Of a stretch of 64,000 bases of DNA, positions 32,446 to 40,909 are shown piece by piece. Source of the stretch: Tunicatimonas pelagia (lineage in GTDB: Bacteria; Bacteroidota; Bacteroidia; Cytophagales; Cyclobacteriaceae); NCBI RefSeq assembly GCF_030506325.1, contig NZ_CP120683.1:3100001-3164000 (forward strand), read 5' to 3'. Position 1 is the stretch's first letter, and the number at the start of each line of letters is the position of its first letter. The notes under the pieces are model-generated. The model made no database searches. It worked only from the letters and a program-made list of their open reading frames with translations, and was not told the origin of the DNA. Position numbers and translations under genes: made by a program.

Positions 32446-33851
32446 GCGGTGGTAGGTTTATTCGCGACCATTTTAGGCTGAAATAATTTGCTCAGAACGA
32501 TATACAGAACTGCCCCAATAATCCAGCCGGGCACTGCCATAAAGAACATAAAATCAGCTCCGGTATAAACGTAAAGCCAGTAACAAACACCCAAAGAAAC
32601 CGCCCAGGTGACGAACACAATCGAGTTGAAAGACGAACCAGTTACTTCAGCATAATTGCTCTGAAGCCCCAGACGAGGAAAAAGAAACACATCGATCAGC
32701 ACCACGGCACCAACCGGAGCAGCTACTAGCGCGTAAATACCCAGAAACTGATCTAGTTTGGAAACCAGCCAAGGCGAGCACGCCAGCAGCGTTGCAATCA
32801 CCCCAATAATCATGGTTAACCGCCAGCGTTTTTGTTTAGGTAACACTACCTGAAAGGCCAGTCCGGCCCGATAAATCGTAGGGTTGGCAGTTGTCCATCC
32901 GGCTACGATTACGCAGATAATTCCGGCTAAGCCTACGCTGTAAAAAGCAATCTCACCCGGTGAAGGATTTAGATTTCCAGCTTGTAAAGCGGTAGCGCAC
33001 AGAATACCCGAAGCAAGCCAGGCCATATAGTGCCCCACAAACATCCCTACCGCTGAAGCCAACCCGTAAGTAGCTCGCTTAGCGTAGCGATAAATCGACA
33101 TATCAGTAAGGCCAATGTGCATGGCGGTATTGCACAGCCAGGAAAACATAATCACATGCCAGATAGTGTACTGCGACAGCCCTTCTACTGCCGTACCCGT
33201 CCAGATTTTAGCATTGGCTACTTCCCAGAACCGATCTAGCGAAGTAACTCCTAGTTGGGGCAGTACTGCCACTGCTCCGGCAATGAAAATCAGTGGCATC
33301 CAAGGCGCAAAAATATTGGCAAAATTGGATACCTGATCGTAGCCCATCGTAGCCACAATCGCGATGACCGAGCCAATAGCGACTACAATTAATATCGAGA
33401 GAATATTGCTAGGATAAACATCAGTGAGACCGGGCATGGGTACATCCACCAGTAAGCCTACCGCCGTAGACGAAACCCCAATCATGGCTGCTGCCGTCGC
33501 ACTGAACAGCAAAATATTAACCACGTTGTAAATAGTCACCAGCTTGAAACCGCAGATGCGCTCCAGTTGGTAGAAGATCGTCGTGCGGGTTTTCACTGCC
33601 GTAGGCGCACAAATGAACGTCCAACTTAGCGTAGCTAGAATATTCCCAATCAGTAATCCTAGAAAAATATCGCGAGCGGTGACACCATGCAAAACGAAGA
33701 GAGGGCCGATGACGAACTCGGTTCCGGCAATGTGTTCTCCAGCCACCATTCCTACAAAGCTGCGAAAGCCCTTTACTTTGTTTTCCGGTACCGGCTCCCG
33801 TTCGTACTCATTTACTTCAGCGAGTTGGTCGGTTATGTTTTTTTCAGCCAT
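32442..33851 (-). CDS. NCS1 family purine-cytosine permease-like transporter
   Basis: This 469-aa transporter has about twelve membrane segments. It is of the cytosine/purine/hydantoin permease type, with SFVGMVAGEHIAGTEFVIGP in helix 1 and GYDQVSNFANIFAPWMPLIF and GWTTANPTIYRAGLAFQ further on. NCS1 carriers move nucleobases, nucleosides, hydantoins or related compounds with Na+ or H+. It is the first gene of an operon with the 60-aa membrane protein, the ADP-ribosylglycohydrolase and GH5. The pairing with a glycohydrolase suggests an N-ribosyl or related N-glycoside substrate. Confidence 0.9.
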   Translation of the reverse strand: MAEKNITDQLAEVNEYEREPVPENKVKGFRSFVGMVAGEHIAGTEFVIGPLFVLHGVTARDIFLGLLIGNILATLSWTFICAPTAVKTRTTIFYQLERICGFKLVTIYNVVNILLFSATAAAMIGVSSTAVGLLVDVPMPGLTDVYPSNILSILIVVAIGSVIAIVATMGYDQVSNFANIFAPWMPLIFIAGAVAVLPQLGVTSLDRFWEVANAKIWTGTAVEGLSQYTIWHVIMFSWLCNTAMHIGLTDMSIYRYAKRATYGLASAVGMFVGHYMAWLASGILCATALQAGNLNPSPGEIAFYSVGLAGIICVIVAGWTTANPTIYRAGLAFQVVLPKQKRWRLTMIIGVIATLLACSPWLVSKLDQFLGIYALVAAPVGAVVLIDVFLFPRLGLQSNYAEVTGSSFNSIVFVTWAVSLGVCYWLYVYTGADFMFFMAVPGWIIGAVLYIVLSKLFQPKMVANKPTTA

Positions 33852-34102
33852 GAATTTTTGTTTAATATGAGCTCTGGGGTAGATTTTATCGGTGGCGGCT
33901 TATAAGTACTTGATTTCTTGATGCTTGCCTTTGAGCCGGGCGGGCTTCTACCGCATCGGCGGTTCGGTTTTCCATTGATGAAAAGTAGACAAAAATCTAG
34001 AAAATCTTGAAACCGCTCGGGCGGCTCCGTCGCTTCGCTCAAATAGCAAGATTTCCCATGACAAGTAGAGACTGCGTTATTCTAATCCATAGTTCATATT
34101 AC
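33852..34102. other. Intergenic stretch with GC-rich palindromic patch
   Basis: No gene is supported in this 251-bp gap. It contains a GC-rich patch with several short inverted repeats (CCGCTCGGGCGG at 34012-34023; CGGCGGTTCGG nearby) set in AT-rich sequence. It resembles a fragment of a dispersed repeat more than a promoter, though the end of the sulfatase transcript and the start of the permease transcript must both lie here. Confidence 0.35.
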
Positions 34103-35584
34103 TTACTTATTCGTTAGAGAGCGTGTCCACTCTTCCGTCAATAAATCATCTAGTTGCTGAACTGTATCTGCGTACTCGGCTGAGGCAGCTAAGTTCTGGT
34201 AGGCAATGGGATCGTTTTGATGATCGTATAGTTCCTGGGCAACCATTGCTCCTGTTGTGTCCTGCCAGCGGGTGTAGCGGTAGCGGTCGGTTCGCATAGA
34301 GTAGCCCATAACTTCTCCTCGTTGACGGGGGAACTGGCTTAATGCCACTTGCTTCCACTCTTGGTTCGGGTTGCTCATCAGGGGAACGAAGCTTTTGCCT
34401 TGCAAATGGTTAGGGAGAGGCAATCCAGCTAGTTCGCAGAGCGAAGGATAGATATCGACGAATTCTACCAATGCGTTAGTTTGCTTTCCGGTGGCTTCCA
34501 TTTCTGGGGCACTTACAATGAGCGGAGAACGAGTGTCTAATTCAAAATTGGTGTGTTTGCACCAGTCGCCGTAGTCGCCCAGTTTCCAGCCGTGGTCGCC
34601 CCACAGAATGATAATAGTATTTTCTCTCAGTCCTAACTGCTCTAGTTCATCTAGCACCTTACCAATCTGAGCATCGGTGTAGCTTACGCAGGCGCGGTAA
34701 CCGTGAATCATGTTGCGCGCTATGGTATCGTTTACGTTTTCTTCCGGCGGTATTAGCGAATACGCCCGAAGTTCATCCCATTCAGTCAACGCTACGTCAG
34801 GTGCGCCCTCGGGCGGAGTGTTCTGGTTGGGCAATTCAATATCGGCCGGGTCGTATAAGTCCCAGTATTTTTGAGGAGCGTTGAACGGTAAGTGAGGCTT
34901 GTAGAAACCTACACCTAAGAAGAATGGCTGATCTTGCTGGCTCAACTTTCCTAGTGTTTCTATTGCTCGCTGCGCCACAATTCCGTCGGGATAAGCGGTG
35001 TCGGGCACTACGGCTCGTTCGTAGGGTGGGCCACCACCGTCGTTTTGGTCAGCCATTGCGTTGCTTTCGTTGGTTACATAAGCCCGCCAGTTTTCCATCG
35101 GCCACTGCGGTTCAATCCGCCGATCTTGATTACCTCCTTCTACACTCCAGGACGCGCTATCCAGAATAGCCGCGTGGAAGATTTTCCCCCAAAACTCAGC
35201 GTGGTAGCCCTGCTGCATAAAGTGCTCCGAAATAGTTGTCACTGAGGAAGGAACTACATCGCGGAAGTAGGTTTGCAAATCGTAGACGTGAGAGGAGTCT
35301 GGTCGAAGTCCCGTCATCAGACTGGTACGAGACGGAGAGCAAACGGCCTGCTGGCAGTACGCCCGATTAAACACCAAACCCTGACTAGCCAGTCGGTCAA
35401 TATTAGGTGACTGGATATAGTCTTTACCGTAGCAACCCAGTTCGGGACGCAGGTCGTCTACCGCGATGAACAGCACATTAGGTGGGGATACCGTTTCAGT
35501 AGTAGTTTCGGGGGCGGGTGATTGGCAACTCGAGAAACTAAGTATTCCAAGTAAATAAATAGGTAATGAACGAATAGTGAGCAT
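34103..35584 (-). CDS. Lipoprotein sulfatase (iduronate-2-sulfatase-like)
   Basis: This 493-aa sulfatase of the formylglycine type has its modified cysteine at Cys82 in the signature VCSPSRTSLMTGLRPDS. The metal site VDDLRPELGCYG is at about 42-53. YDLQTYFRD, FFLGVGFYKPHLPFNAP and the ILWGDHGWKLGDYGDWCKHT block are close to iduronate-2-sulfatase-like enzymes. A lipoprotein signal ends at Cys20 (LSFSSC), so it acts in the periplasm or on the cell surface. It needs a sulfatase-maturing enzyme, not encoded in the window. It follows the M14 carboxypeptidase gene by 34 bp. Confidence 0.94.
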   Translation of the reverse strand: MLTIRSLPIYLLGILSFSSCQSPAPETTTETVSPPNVLFIAVDDLRPELGCYGKDYIQSPNIDRLASQGLVFNRAYCQQAVCSPSRTSLMTGLRPDSSHVYDLQTYFRDVVPSSVTTISEHFMQQGYHAEFWGKIFHAAILDSASWSVEGGNQDRRIEPQWPMENWRAYVTNESNAMADQNDGGGPPYERAVVPDTAYPDGIVAQRAIETLGKLSQQDQPFFLGVGFYKPHLPFNAPQKYWDLYDPADIELPNQNTPPEGAPDVALTEWDELRAYSLIPPEENVNDTIARNMIHGYRACVSYTDAQIGKVLDELEQLGLRENTIIILWGDHGWKLGDYGDWCKHTNFELDTRSPLIVSAPEMEATGKQTNALVEFVDIYPSLCELAGLPLPNHLQGKSFVPLMSNPNQEWKQVALSQFPRQRGEVMGYSMRTDRYRYTRWQDTTGAMVAQELYDHQNDPIAYQNLAASAEYADTVQQLDDLLTEEWTRSLTNK

Positions 35585-35618
35585 TATTGGGAAATAATAG
35601 ATTTTGTGCAGAAATTTT

Positions 35619-36881
35619 CTATTCTCTATCCAGTAGCAACCGCATCAACTGTTCTGCGGCGACCTGTCCTTTTTGGCGGACAAACGGACGGGGAGTATTG
35701 TCACCTACTTCGTAGACTAGGCTCTCGGCACCGAACTCACGGAACAGAAAGTTTTTGGAAACGCCCGTACCATTCACGCTACCTTTAGCATTGATTTCGT
35801 AATCAGGAATATTGTCTTCAATAGAACTGAGCCACTCGGCCATCAGTCCGGGAGTGTTAGTCACCGATACGCTGTCTAGCGTGTAGTAGATATCGTCCCA
35901 GGTCGAGTGAAAATCAACTCCGAAGTAGAGTTTGGCTCCCTCATCTGTTTTTTTCCGTAGAAAATCGCGCACCGCCCGGGTTTCGGGATGATAAAACTGG
36001 TTCCAGTCCCGATTCAGATCTACCCCTCCGGCACTATGGCGCCAGTGGCCTAAATCGACCCCATCGGGGTTCATGAGTGGCACTACGTAGGTGGTATATT
36101 CTTTTCTGAATTTCTGGGCGAGTTTGCTATCTCCGGTCAAGGTTTCTACAAAAGCTTTCATCGCTAGCCATCCGGTTACCTCCGGCGGATGCTGTCGTCC
36201 GAACACCATTACGATTTTATCTTCCTGCTTACCTTCGCTGATTTTCATATTTCGCATCGGTCGCCCTAATCGGCTCTCGCCAATATCGGAGTAGCTGATG
36301 TAGGACTGTTGTGACAAGCTATCAATCCAGGCAAAAATATGCTTACTGGTCTGCAACTCCTGCCCAGCTACCCACAGCGTATCGGCATCCAGTGATAACT
36401 TTATTACCACTGTTTCGGGAAGGGAATTCGGCCCAAAGTCCGCTTCGCCTTTATTAAATTCCTGATAGTTCGCGGAATCCAGCGGTTGCCAGCTTTCACC
36501 ATCACGACTGAGTTTAGGAAAGTAACGATGCTTGGCATTTTGGTAGGTAAATTTTACCAGTGCTTCTTTCGGCTCGTCTGACCAAATTTTGAAGGCATAC
36601 CAGGGGCTAGGATTAATAGGTGCATTTTCGGGAGTGATCCACACCATCAGCGTATCTTCTTTCATTAAAGCTCCGTTAAGCCGGGCTCCGTCAAACTCGT
36701 TACTAATGTAAATTCCAGCATCCTCAAACGCAAACGTAGTTTGGTACTGCTGCTGAATAGGTCGGGGACTGGTATCTACTTCCTGAACCTGGCCCTGGCC
36801 TTGGTATGTTTTCTTGGGAGTCTGCGACCAGCCAATCAAGCTACTGGTCAGCATTAGTAAAATGATAAGTGTAGTGTGCAT
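35619..36881 (-). CDS. Secreted M14 family zinc carboxypeptidase
   Basis: This 420-aa protein has a signal peptide (first 20 residues, ending WSQ). The zinc ligands are His231 and Glu234 (FGRQHPPEVTG) and His325 (VDFHSTWDD). DLNRDWNQFYHPET holds the substrate-binding Arg, and the catalytic Glu391 is in LVYEVGDN. The region before 200 is a beta-sandwich as in deglutamylase-like M14 enzymes. It removes C-terminal residues from a peptide or splits a glutamyl-type amide; the target is unknown. It is upstream of the sulfatase gene on the same strand. Confidence 0.92.
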   Translation of the reverse strand: MHTTLIILLMLTSSLIGWSQTPKKTYQGQGQVQEVDTSPRPIQQQYQTTFAFEDAGIYISNEFDGARLNGALMKEDTLMVWITPENAPINPSPWYAFKIWSDEPKEALVKFTYQNAKHRYFPKLSRDGESWQPLDSANYQEFNKGEADFGPNSLPETVVIKLSLDADTLWVAGQELQTSKHIFAWIDSLSQQSYISYSDIGESRLGRPMRNMKISEGKQEDKIVMVFGRQHPPEVTGWLAMKAFVETLTGDSKLAQKFRKEYTTYVVPLMNPDGVDLGHWRHSAGGVDLNRDWNQFYHPETRAVRDFLRKKTDEGAKLYFGVDFHSTWDDIYYTLDSVSVTNTPGLMAEWLSSIEDNIPDYEINAKGSVNGTGVSKNFLFREFGAESLVYEVGDNTPRPFVRQKGQVAAEQLMRLLLDRE

Positions 36882-36954
36882 AGTAAATGATTGCGAAGCA
36901 AACTAAATAACATCAATCCACCATCCTTATCTGTCCTGAATGGCTCCGCTGAAT

Positions 36955-37875
36955 CTACGAATATTTTGCTAATGGTTGCCCCTTACCTACTCTAGCGAAG
37001 CCCCAAGCGAGAAGCAGTCCGGTAATAATATCCCAGATGCCCCACCAACCGGCCAGAAACGCCATACCTCCCAGCCCATCGTAAAAGTTGAAGATAATCA
37101 CCAGGGCTAGACCCGAGTTCTGAATGCCCGTTTCTATTGCGATGGCTTTTCGGTCAGACAATTTGAGCCCAAATAACGCACTTATTCCGTAGCCAAGTAA
37201 ATACGCCAACGTGTTATGAGCCAGCACAATCAGCAACAGTAAATGAACGTACTGTAGGAATAGGTCAAAGTTCGCCGAAAAAGCGGCAACGATAAAGACT
37301 GCGAATATAATCAATGAGAAAATTCGCATGGGTCGCCGCGCTTTCTGCGTGAACTTAGGAAAATACCGATTAACCAGCATCCCTACCAACAATGGCAGTC
37401 CAACTACCCACAGAAGCGTGCCGATCATCTGACCTACTGATAAAGAAATGGCCGACACTTCGCTCTGCGACTGTAGATACAAACCTGACCAAAAAGTAAA
37501 GTTAAGCGGTACGGTGACCACGGCTACCAGCGTAGCCAAAGCGGTTAGGCTTACCGATAAAGCTCCATTGCCTTTCGCCATCACAGTAAACATATTGGAT
37601 AGGTTACCCCCGGGACAGGCGGCCACTAACAGCATGCCCAGAGCAACACTGGTGGTGGGCTGAATTATCCGAATAAGTAGATAACTGATAGCAGGTAACA
37701 ACAAAAGTTGAGAAGCCAATCCGACTAATACGCTACGCGGAGAACGAAACAGCCGTTGAAAGTCGGCAACGGTTAACTCTAGGGCTACACCGAACATCAC
37801 CAAGCTCAGGCAAAAATTCAGCAATTGCAGACTTTGCTGATTGAAGTTCAGCGTGAGTTTATCGAGTACTTCCAT
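36955..37875 (-). CDS. Bile acid:sodium symporter (BASS) family transporter
   Basis: This 306-aa protein has nine to ten membrane segments. The family marks are LLVAACPGGNLSNMFTVMAKGNGALSVSLTALAT, the crossover region with Na+ sites (about 82-115), and ETGIQNSGLALVIIF in the second repeat. BASS proteins import bile acids or, in many bacteria, small organic acids and vitamins. The substrate here is unknown. The gene lies 73 bp ahead of the M14 gene on the same strand, and a terminator separates it from the upstream DUF4332 gene. Confidence 0.92.
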   Translation of the reverse strand: MEVLDKLTLNFNQQSLQLLNFCLSLVMFGVALELTVADFQRLFRSPRSVLVGLASQLLLLPAISYLLIRIIQPTTSVALGMLLVAACPGGNLSNMFTVMAKGNGALSVSLTALATLVAVVTVPLNFTFWSGLYLQSQSEVSAISLSVGQMIGTLLWVVGLPLLVGMLVNRYFPKFTQKARRPMRIFSLIIFAVFIVAAFSANFDLFLQYVHLLLLIVLAHNTLAYLLGYGISALFGLKLSDRKAIAIETGIQNSGLALVIIFNFYDGLGGMAFLAGWWGIWDIITGLLLAWGFARVGKGQPLAKYS

Positions 37876-37880
37876 AAACG

Positions 37881-37908
37881 AAAAAAGCCATCTCTCGGGA
37901 GATGGCTT
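37881..37908 (-). terminator. Terminator of the DUF4332 gene
   Basis: AGCCATCTC at 37886-37894 and GAGATGGCT at 37899-37907 form a perfect 9-bp stem. Read on the minus strand it is followed by a run of T, so it ends transcription of the DUF4332 gene shortly before the transporter gene. Confidence 0.85.
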
Positions 37909-37928
37909 CTTTAGTAGCTACGTTTCAT

Positions 37929-38336
37929 TTAATGGGTAACCATTGGATCTAGCTTCTTCGCTTGCTCCACAAAGTCGGTGATTTGCTTTACTCCGGGAAC
38001 CACGCGGGTTAGCTTTTTGGCTGCATTGGTTTCCAAAAGTTTGGCATGCAGATTTTCAGGGTTACGGTTACGCAATTCCTTCACTGTGTCTACTCCTGAA
38101 GCTTTCAGTAGCTCAGCAAATTGCCCAGCAATGCCTTTGATACGGAAAAGATCGGCCATGTTTACATAGGTCAGAATTTTGCTTTCGTCAATTTTACTGG
38201 CTTCAGCAATAGCTTTTCGTCCTTTTTTGGTCGCTCCTTCTTTCAGCAAGCCACCTACAGAGCGAACGCCCGCTTTGGCTAACTTCTTCTGAACGGTAAC
38301 GCCAACGCCTTCAATGTCGGTGATAGTTTTTGACAT
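37929..38336 (-). CDS. DUF4332 helix-hairpin-helix protein
   Basis: This 135-aa protein is built of two helix-hairpin-helix-like repeats: ITDIEGVGVTVQKKLAKAGVRSVGGLL at the front and DLFRIKGIAGQFAELLKASGVDTVKELRNRNPENL in the middle. This is the DUF4332 layout, thought to bind nucleic acid because of the HhH units. The C-terminus is basic and helical. It is transcribed alone and closed by a strong terminator. The cellular role is unknown. Confidence 0.85.
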   Translation of the reverse strand: MSKTITDIEGVGVTVQKKLAKAGVRSVGGLLKEGATKKGRKAIAEASKIDESKILTYVNMADLFRIKGIAGQFAELLKASGVDTVKELRNRNPENLHAKLLETNAAKKLTRVVPGVKQITDFVEQAKKLDPMVTH

Positions 38337-38606
38337 GGTAAGAGATGTTTGGTTTATTATCGATTTATTAAATGAATCGTTTGAAAGTCACTTCTGAAAG
38401 CAAGAAAAGTAATTGTATTTCACTCTGGTTACCAAAATAGAAAAAAAATCAATAGCAAAGCTATTCTAGTACCTTAAATCACTTTTTAGTCAGATTAAAT
38501 TGAGAAGTTTATGAATATTGGAAGTCTATTATCTAAGATTATTAGTAGACCATCGTACTTAGATTAATGTCATGATCTAATATCAGGTATTTATTATTCG
38601 TTAGTA
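38337..38606. other. AT-rich intergenic region between divergent genes
   Basis: No gene or RNA is seen here. The stretch is strongly AT-rich and holds the promoters of the DUF4332 gene (minus) and, at its right end, of the toxin-antitoxin pair (plus). A near-consensus minus-strand box TACTTTTC lies near 38409-38416. Confidence 0.4.
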
Positions 38607-38640
38607 TGTTTGCAAAAACGCAAACAATTGTATAATTTTA
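38607..38640 (+). promoter_or_regulatory. Promoter and operator of the HigBA operon
   Basis: A perfect inverted repeat TGTTTGC (38607-38613) / GCAAACA (38620-38626) with a 6-base spacer covers the -33 box TTTG (38609-38612). After 20 bases comes TAATTTTA (38633-38640), one base from the -7 consensus. The start codon is at 38653, so the leader is very short. Antitoxins of this family repress their own operon by binding such palindromes, which fits the overlap with the -33 box. Confidence 0.6.
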
Positions 38641-38652
38641 GCGTAATAGCAA

Positions 38653-38946
38653 ATGAGAGTTATTGCCAAAAGAACATTACGAGAGTTTTGGGAAAAGCAT
38701 AGTGATGCTCAGTCTGCTTTGGAAGAGTGGTATCTGAAAGCTGAGCGAGCGAATTGGCAAAATCCAAACGATATTATCAGCAATATCTCCAACGCTCGCT
38801 ATTTAGGTGACAATAAGTTCTCATCTAAAATAAAGGGTAACCAGTACCGATTAATTGTCAAGGCAAATTTTGCGTATCAAGTAGTTTATATCCGGTTTAT
38901 TGGTACTCACGACGGATACGATAAAATTGACGTAACGAAGTTATGA
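38653..38946 (+). CDS. higB: HigB family mRNA-interferase toxin
   Basis: This 97-aa RelE-superfamily toxin cuts mRNA at the ribosome. The family signature runs through it: MRVIAKRTLREFWEKHSDA at the front, ARYLGDNKFSSKIKGNQYRL in the middle, and VVYIRFIGTHDGYDKID at the end, which carries the His and Tyr of the HigB active end. It overlaps the antitoxin gene by 4 bp. As usual for hig systems the toxin gene comes first. A palindromic operator lies directly upstream. Confidence 0.94.
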   Translation: MRVIAKRTLREFWEKHSDAQSALEEWYLKAERANWQNPNDIISNISNARYLGDNKFSSKIKGNQYRLIVKANFAYQVVYIRFIGTHDGYDKIDVTKL

Positions 38947-39332
38947 GCCACAAAATAATCTTACATAAACCAATTCGAAATGAAGAAGAGTTAAATGCGG
39001 CTTTTGCTCGCATTGACGAACTTATGAATGCTCAACTTGGCACTCCTACAGGAGAAGAACTAGATTTGCTTAGCGAGTTGGTGTGGGCTTATGAACAGCG
39101 ACATTATCCTATCGGCGCCCCTGATCCCATTGACTTATTAAACTTAAAAATTGAAGCGGGCGAAATTACTTTGGAACAATTAAAAGAAGTCCTACCCAAT
39201 CGTTCCACACGCTCTCAAATACTTAATAAGCATCGCCGTATTACCACACAAGCGGCCACAGAAATGGTTAACCGTCGCTGGATACCTGCCGAATCCTTTT
39301 TTCTAACTTCGTATTGGAATTCTTTAGATTGA
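38943..39332 (+). CDS. higA: HigA family antitoxin
   Basis: This 129-aa antitoxin has its DNA-binding part in the second half: ITLEQLKEVLPNRSTRSQIL followed by NKHRRITTQAATEM, the short helix-turn-helix seen in HigA proteins of this subtype. The N-terminal 60 residues bind the toxin and include LDLLSELVWAYEQRHYPIG. It overlaps higB by 4 bp, so the two are made together. It should bind both HigB and the palindrome at 38607-38626. Confidence 0.93.
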   Translation: MSHKIILHKPIRNEEELNAAFARIDELMNAQLGTPTGEELDLLSELVWAYEQRHYPIGAPDPIDLLNLKIEAGEITLEQLKEVLPNRSTRSQILNKHRRITTQAATEMVNRRWIPAESFFLTSYWNSLD

Positions 39333-39382
39333 AATAGTAAAACTCATTGTATCCCACAGTCTCTGAACTATATTTCCTATTG

Positions 39383-40087
39383 ATGTACAGCATTGCTGTT
39401 TCCTTGCTTTTATTGTTAGCTTCACCTGCTATGAGTCAAGATACCACCCTTCACATTCAACCTACTGAAAATTTTGAGATTGACGGTGAGGGTAGTTATT
39501 CCGCCTGGAGTAAAACTGAGTGGGTAACGCTATTGCTCCAGCACGGTCCATCGCAAGAACTACTCACTCAAGCCAAAGTACTGTACTCCGAAACGGGTAT
39601 TTATTTTCTGATGCAGTGCGAAGATGAGCAACTCACTGCTACGCTGACCGAAGATTTTTCTGATTTATACAAAGAAGATGTGGTAGAAGTCTTTCTGTGG
39701 ACGGATGAAGCTCAACCGCTTTACTTCGAGTACGAGCTTTCTCCTCTGAACTACGAGTTACCCATTATCATCCCCAACCGCGATGGTACGTTTTTTGGCT
39801 GGCGACCCTGGCACTACGAAGGCGAACGACGCACCCGTCACGCTACTTCCGTACAGGGTGGAGAGAGGGAAAGCATGGCAAAAGCTAGCGGCTGGACGGC
39901 GGAATTCTTCATCCCTTACGCTTTACTTAAACCATTGGGAAATGTTCCACCCCAAGCAGGCACTCGCTGGCGAGGTAATTTGTACCGAATAGACTATGAT
40001 TTGGATGAGCCTCGCTACTGGCAGTGGCAACCTACCTCGGGTAGTTTCCATGAATATCAGAAGTTCGGTACCTTTGTGTTTGAATAA
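39383..40087 (+). CDS. Secreted CBM9-like carbohydrate-binding protein
   Basis: This is a 234-aa protein. The start at ATG 39383 gives a signal peptide (MYSIAVSLLLLLASPAMSQ); a TTG 36 bases earlier was not chosen. The mature part is a family 9-type carbohydrate-binding beta-sandwich: EIDGEGSYSAWSKTEWV, AKVLYSETGIYFLMQCED, LYKEDVVEVFLWTDE, YFEYELSPLNYELP, and GWTAEFFIPYALL with GTRWRGNLYRIDYD. No catalytic domain is attached. It probably helps bind glycan at the cell envelope. Confidence 0.85.
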   Translation: MYSIAVSLLLLLASPAMSQDTTLHIQPTENFEIDGEGSYSAWSKTEWVTLLLQHGPSQELLTQAKVLYSETGIYFLMQCEDEQLTATLTEDFSDLYKEDVVEVFLWTDEAQPLYFEYELSPLNYELPIIIPNRDGTFFGWRPWHYEGERRTRHATSVQGGERESMAKASGWTAEFFIPYALLKPLGNVPPQAGTRWRGNLYRIDYDLDEPRYWQWQPTSGSFHEYQKFGTFVFE

Positions 40088-40192
40088 TTTTCTGTATTTC
40101 CGTTATCTCTAGTGCGTACGCGTTTAACGCAGCATAACAATTTCAATCCACAGTTGGCAGTAAAAATTCCCTCGGGGATTAAAATAGAATTA

Positions 40193-40807
40193 TTATTGAT
40201 ACACCTCTCGGTAACGCTCTACTAGCCAAGCTAATTCCGCACCGTTAGTAGAAGATATTTTTTCCTGTTTAGCAAACTCCTCAAGTTCAAGAGAGTGATA
40301 GCAAAGCAAGTAGATAAGATGCTCTACTGACTTTACCATAACTATATCGCTTTCAGACCTTATCAAATAGTGCTGGTCATCCTTACGATCAAAACGAAGA
40401 GGTACTGAGAGTCCCACGCTCATTTTAGTCACGATAGCCGGAAATTGAGAGTTCCATATTCTTACAAATCCTGATAGGTCTAAGTTATTGCTTTCATCCA
40501 GGTAGATAAACGCTTCACCTCCAATGGTCACACTATCGAACCGATTTGGTGTAGCAAAAGCATAAATTGAGTCATTATTGATGTATTGCAGTTCGTCGTG
40601 ATAAAGGTTCAGCCTCATCGGGATGTTGGTAAACTTGGTTTTATTATCAAAATATACCGTCCCAGGCAGGAAATCGTCGTAGAGAAACCGACTTCCCTTG
40701 ATAGCATCAATTTCGTAACCGGAATTAGCGTCTTGGCCAATTGCCGAATAAGTTAGCGAGGCTAATATAAAAATCAGTGCAAGGTATGTTCCTGTTGGGC
40801 TAACCAT
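40193..40807 (-). CDS. Secreted protein of unknown function
   Basis: This 204-aa protein has a signal peptide (about 1-24, ending SAIGQ) and a mature beta-rich region with SRFLYDDFLPGTVYFDN, LNLYHDELQYINNDSIYAF and GGEAFIYLDESN. I do not recognise a family with certainty. Short proteins with the FLYDDFxxGxVxFxNxxxxxxxLNYN-type pattern are frequent in Bacteroidota. It is transcribed on the opposite strand to its neighbours and alone. Confidence 0.65.
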   Translation of the reverse strand: MVSPTGTYLALIFILASLTYSAIGQDANSGYEIDAIKGSRFLYDDFLPGTVYFDNKTKFTNIPMRLNLYHDELQYINNDSIYAFATPNRFDSVTIGGEAFIYLDESNNLDLSGFVRIWNSQFPAIVTKMSVGLSVPLRFDRKDDQHYLIRSESDIVMVKSVEHLIYLLCYHSLELEEFAKQEKISSTNGAELAWLVERYREVYQ

Positions 40808-40909
40808 ATGAGCGTAATCAAAAAAATAACTCAGCCTATTATGTCTAATCTAATGGTTTTTAATTAGTTTTCCTAGCGTTACTCACACCCTAACTTCGCC
40901 CTTCGCTCT

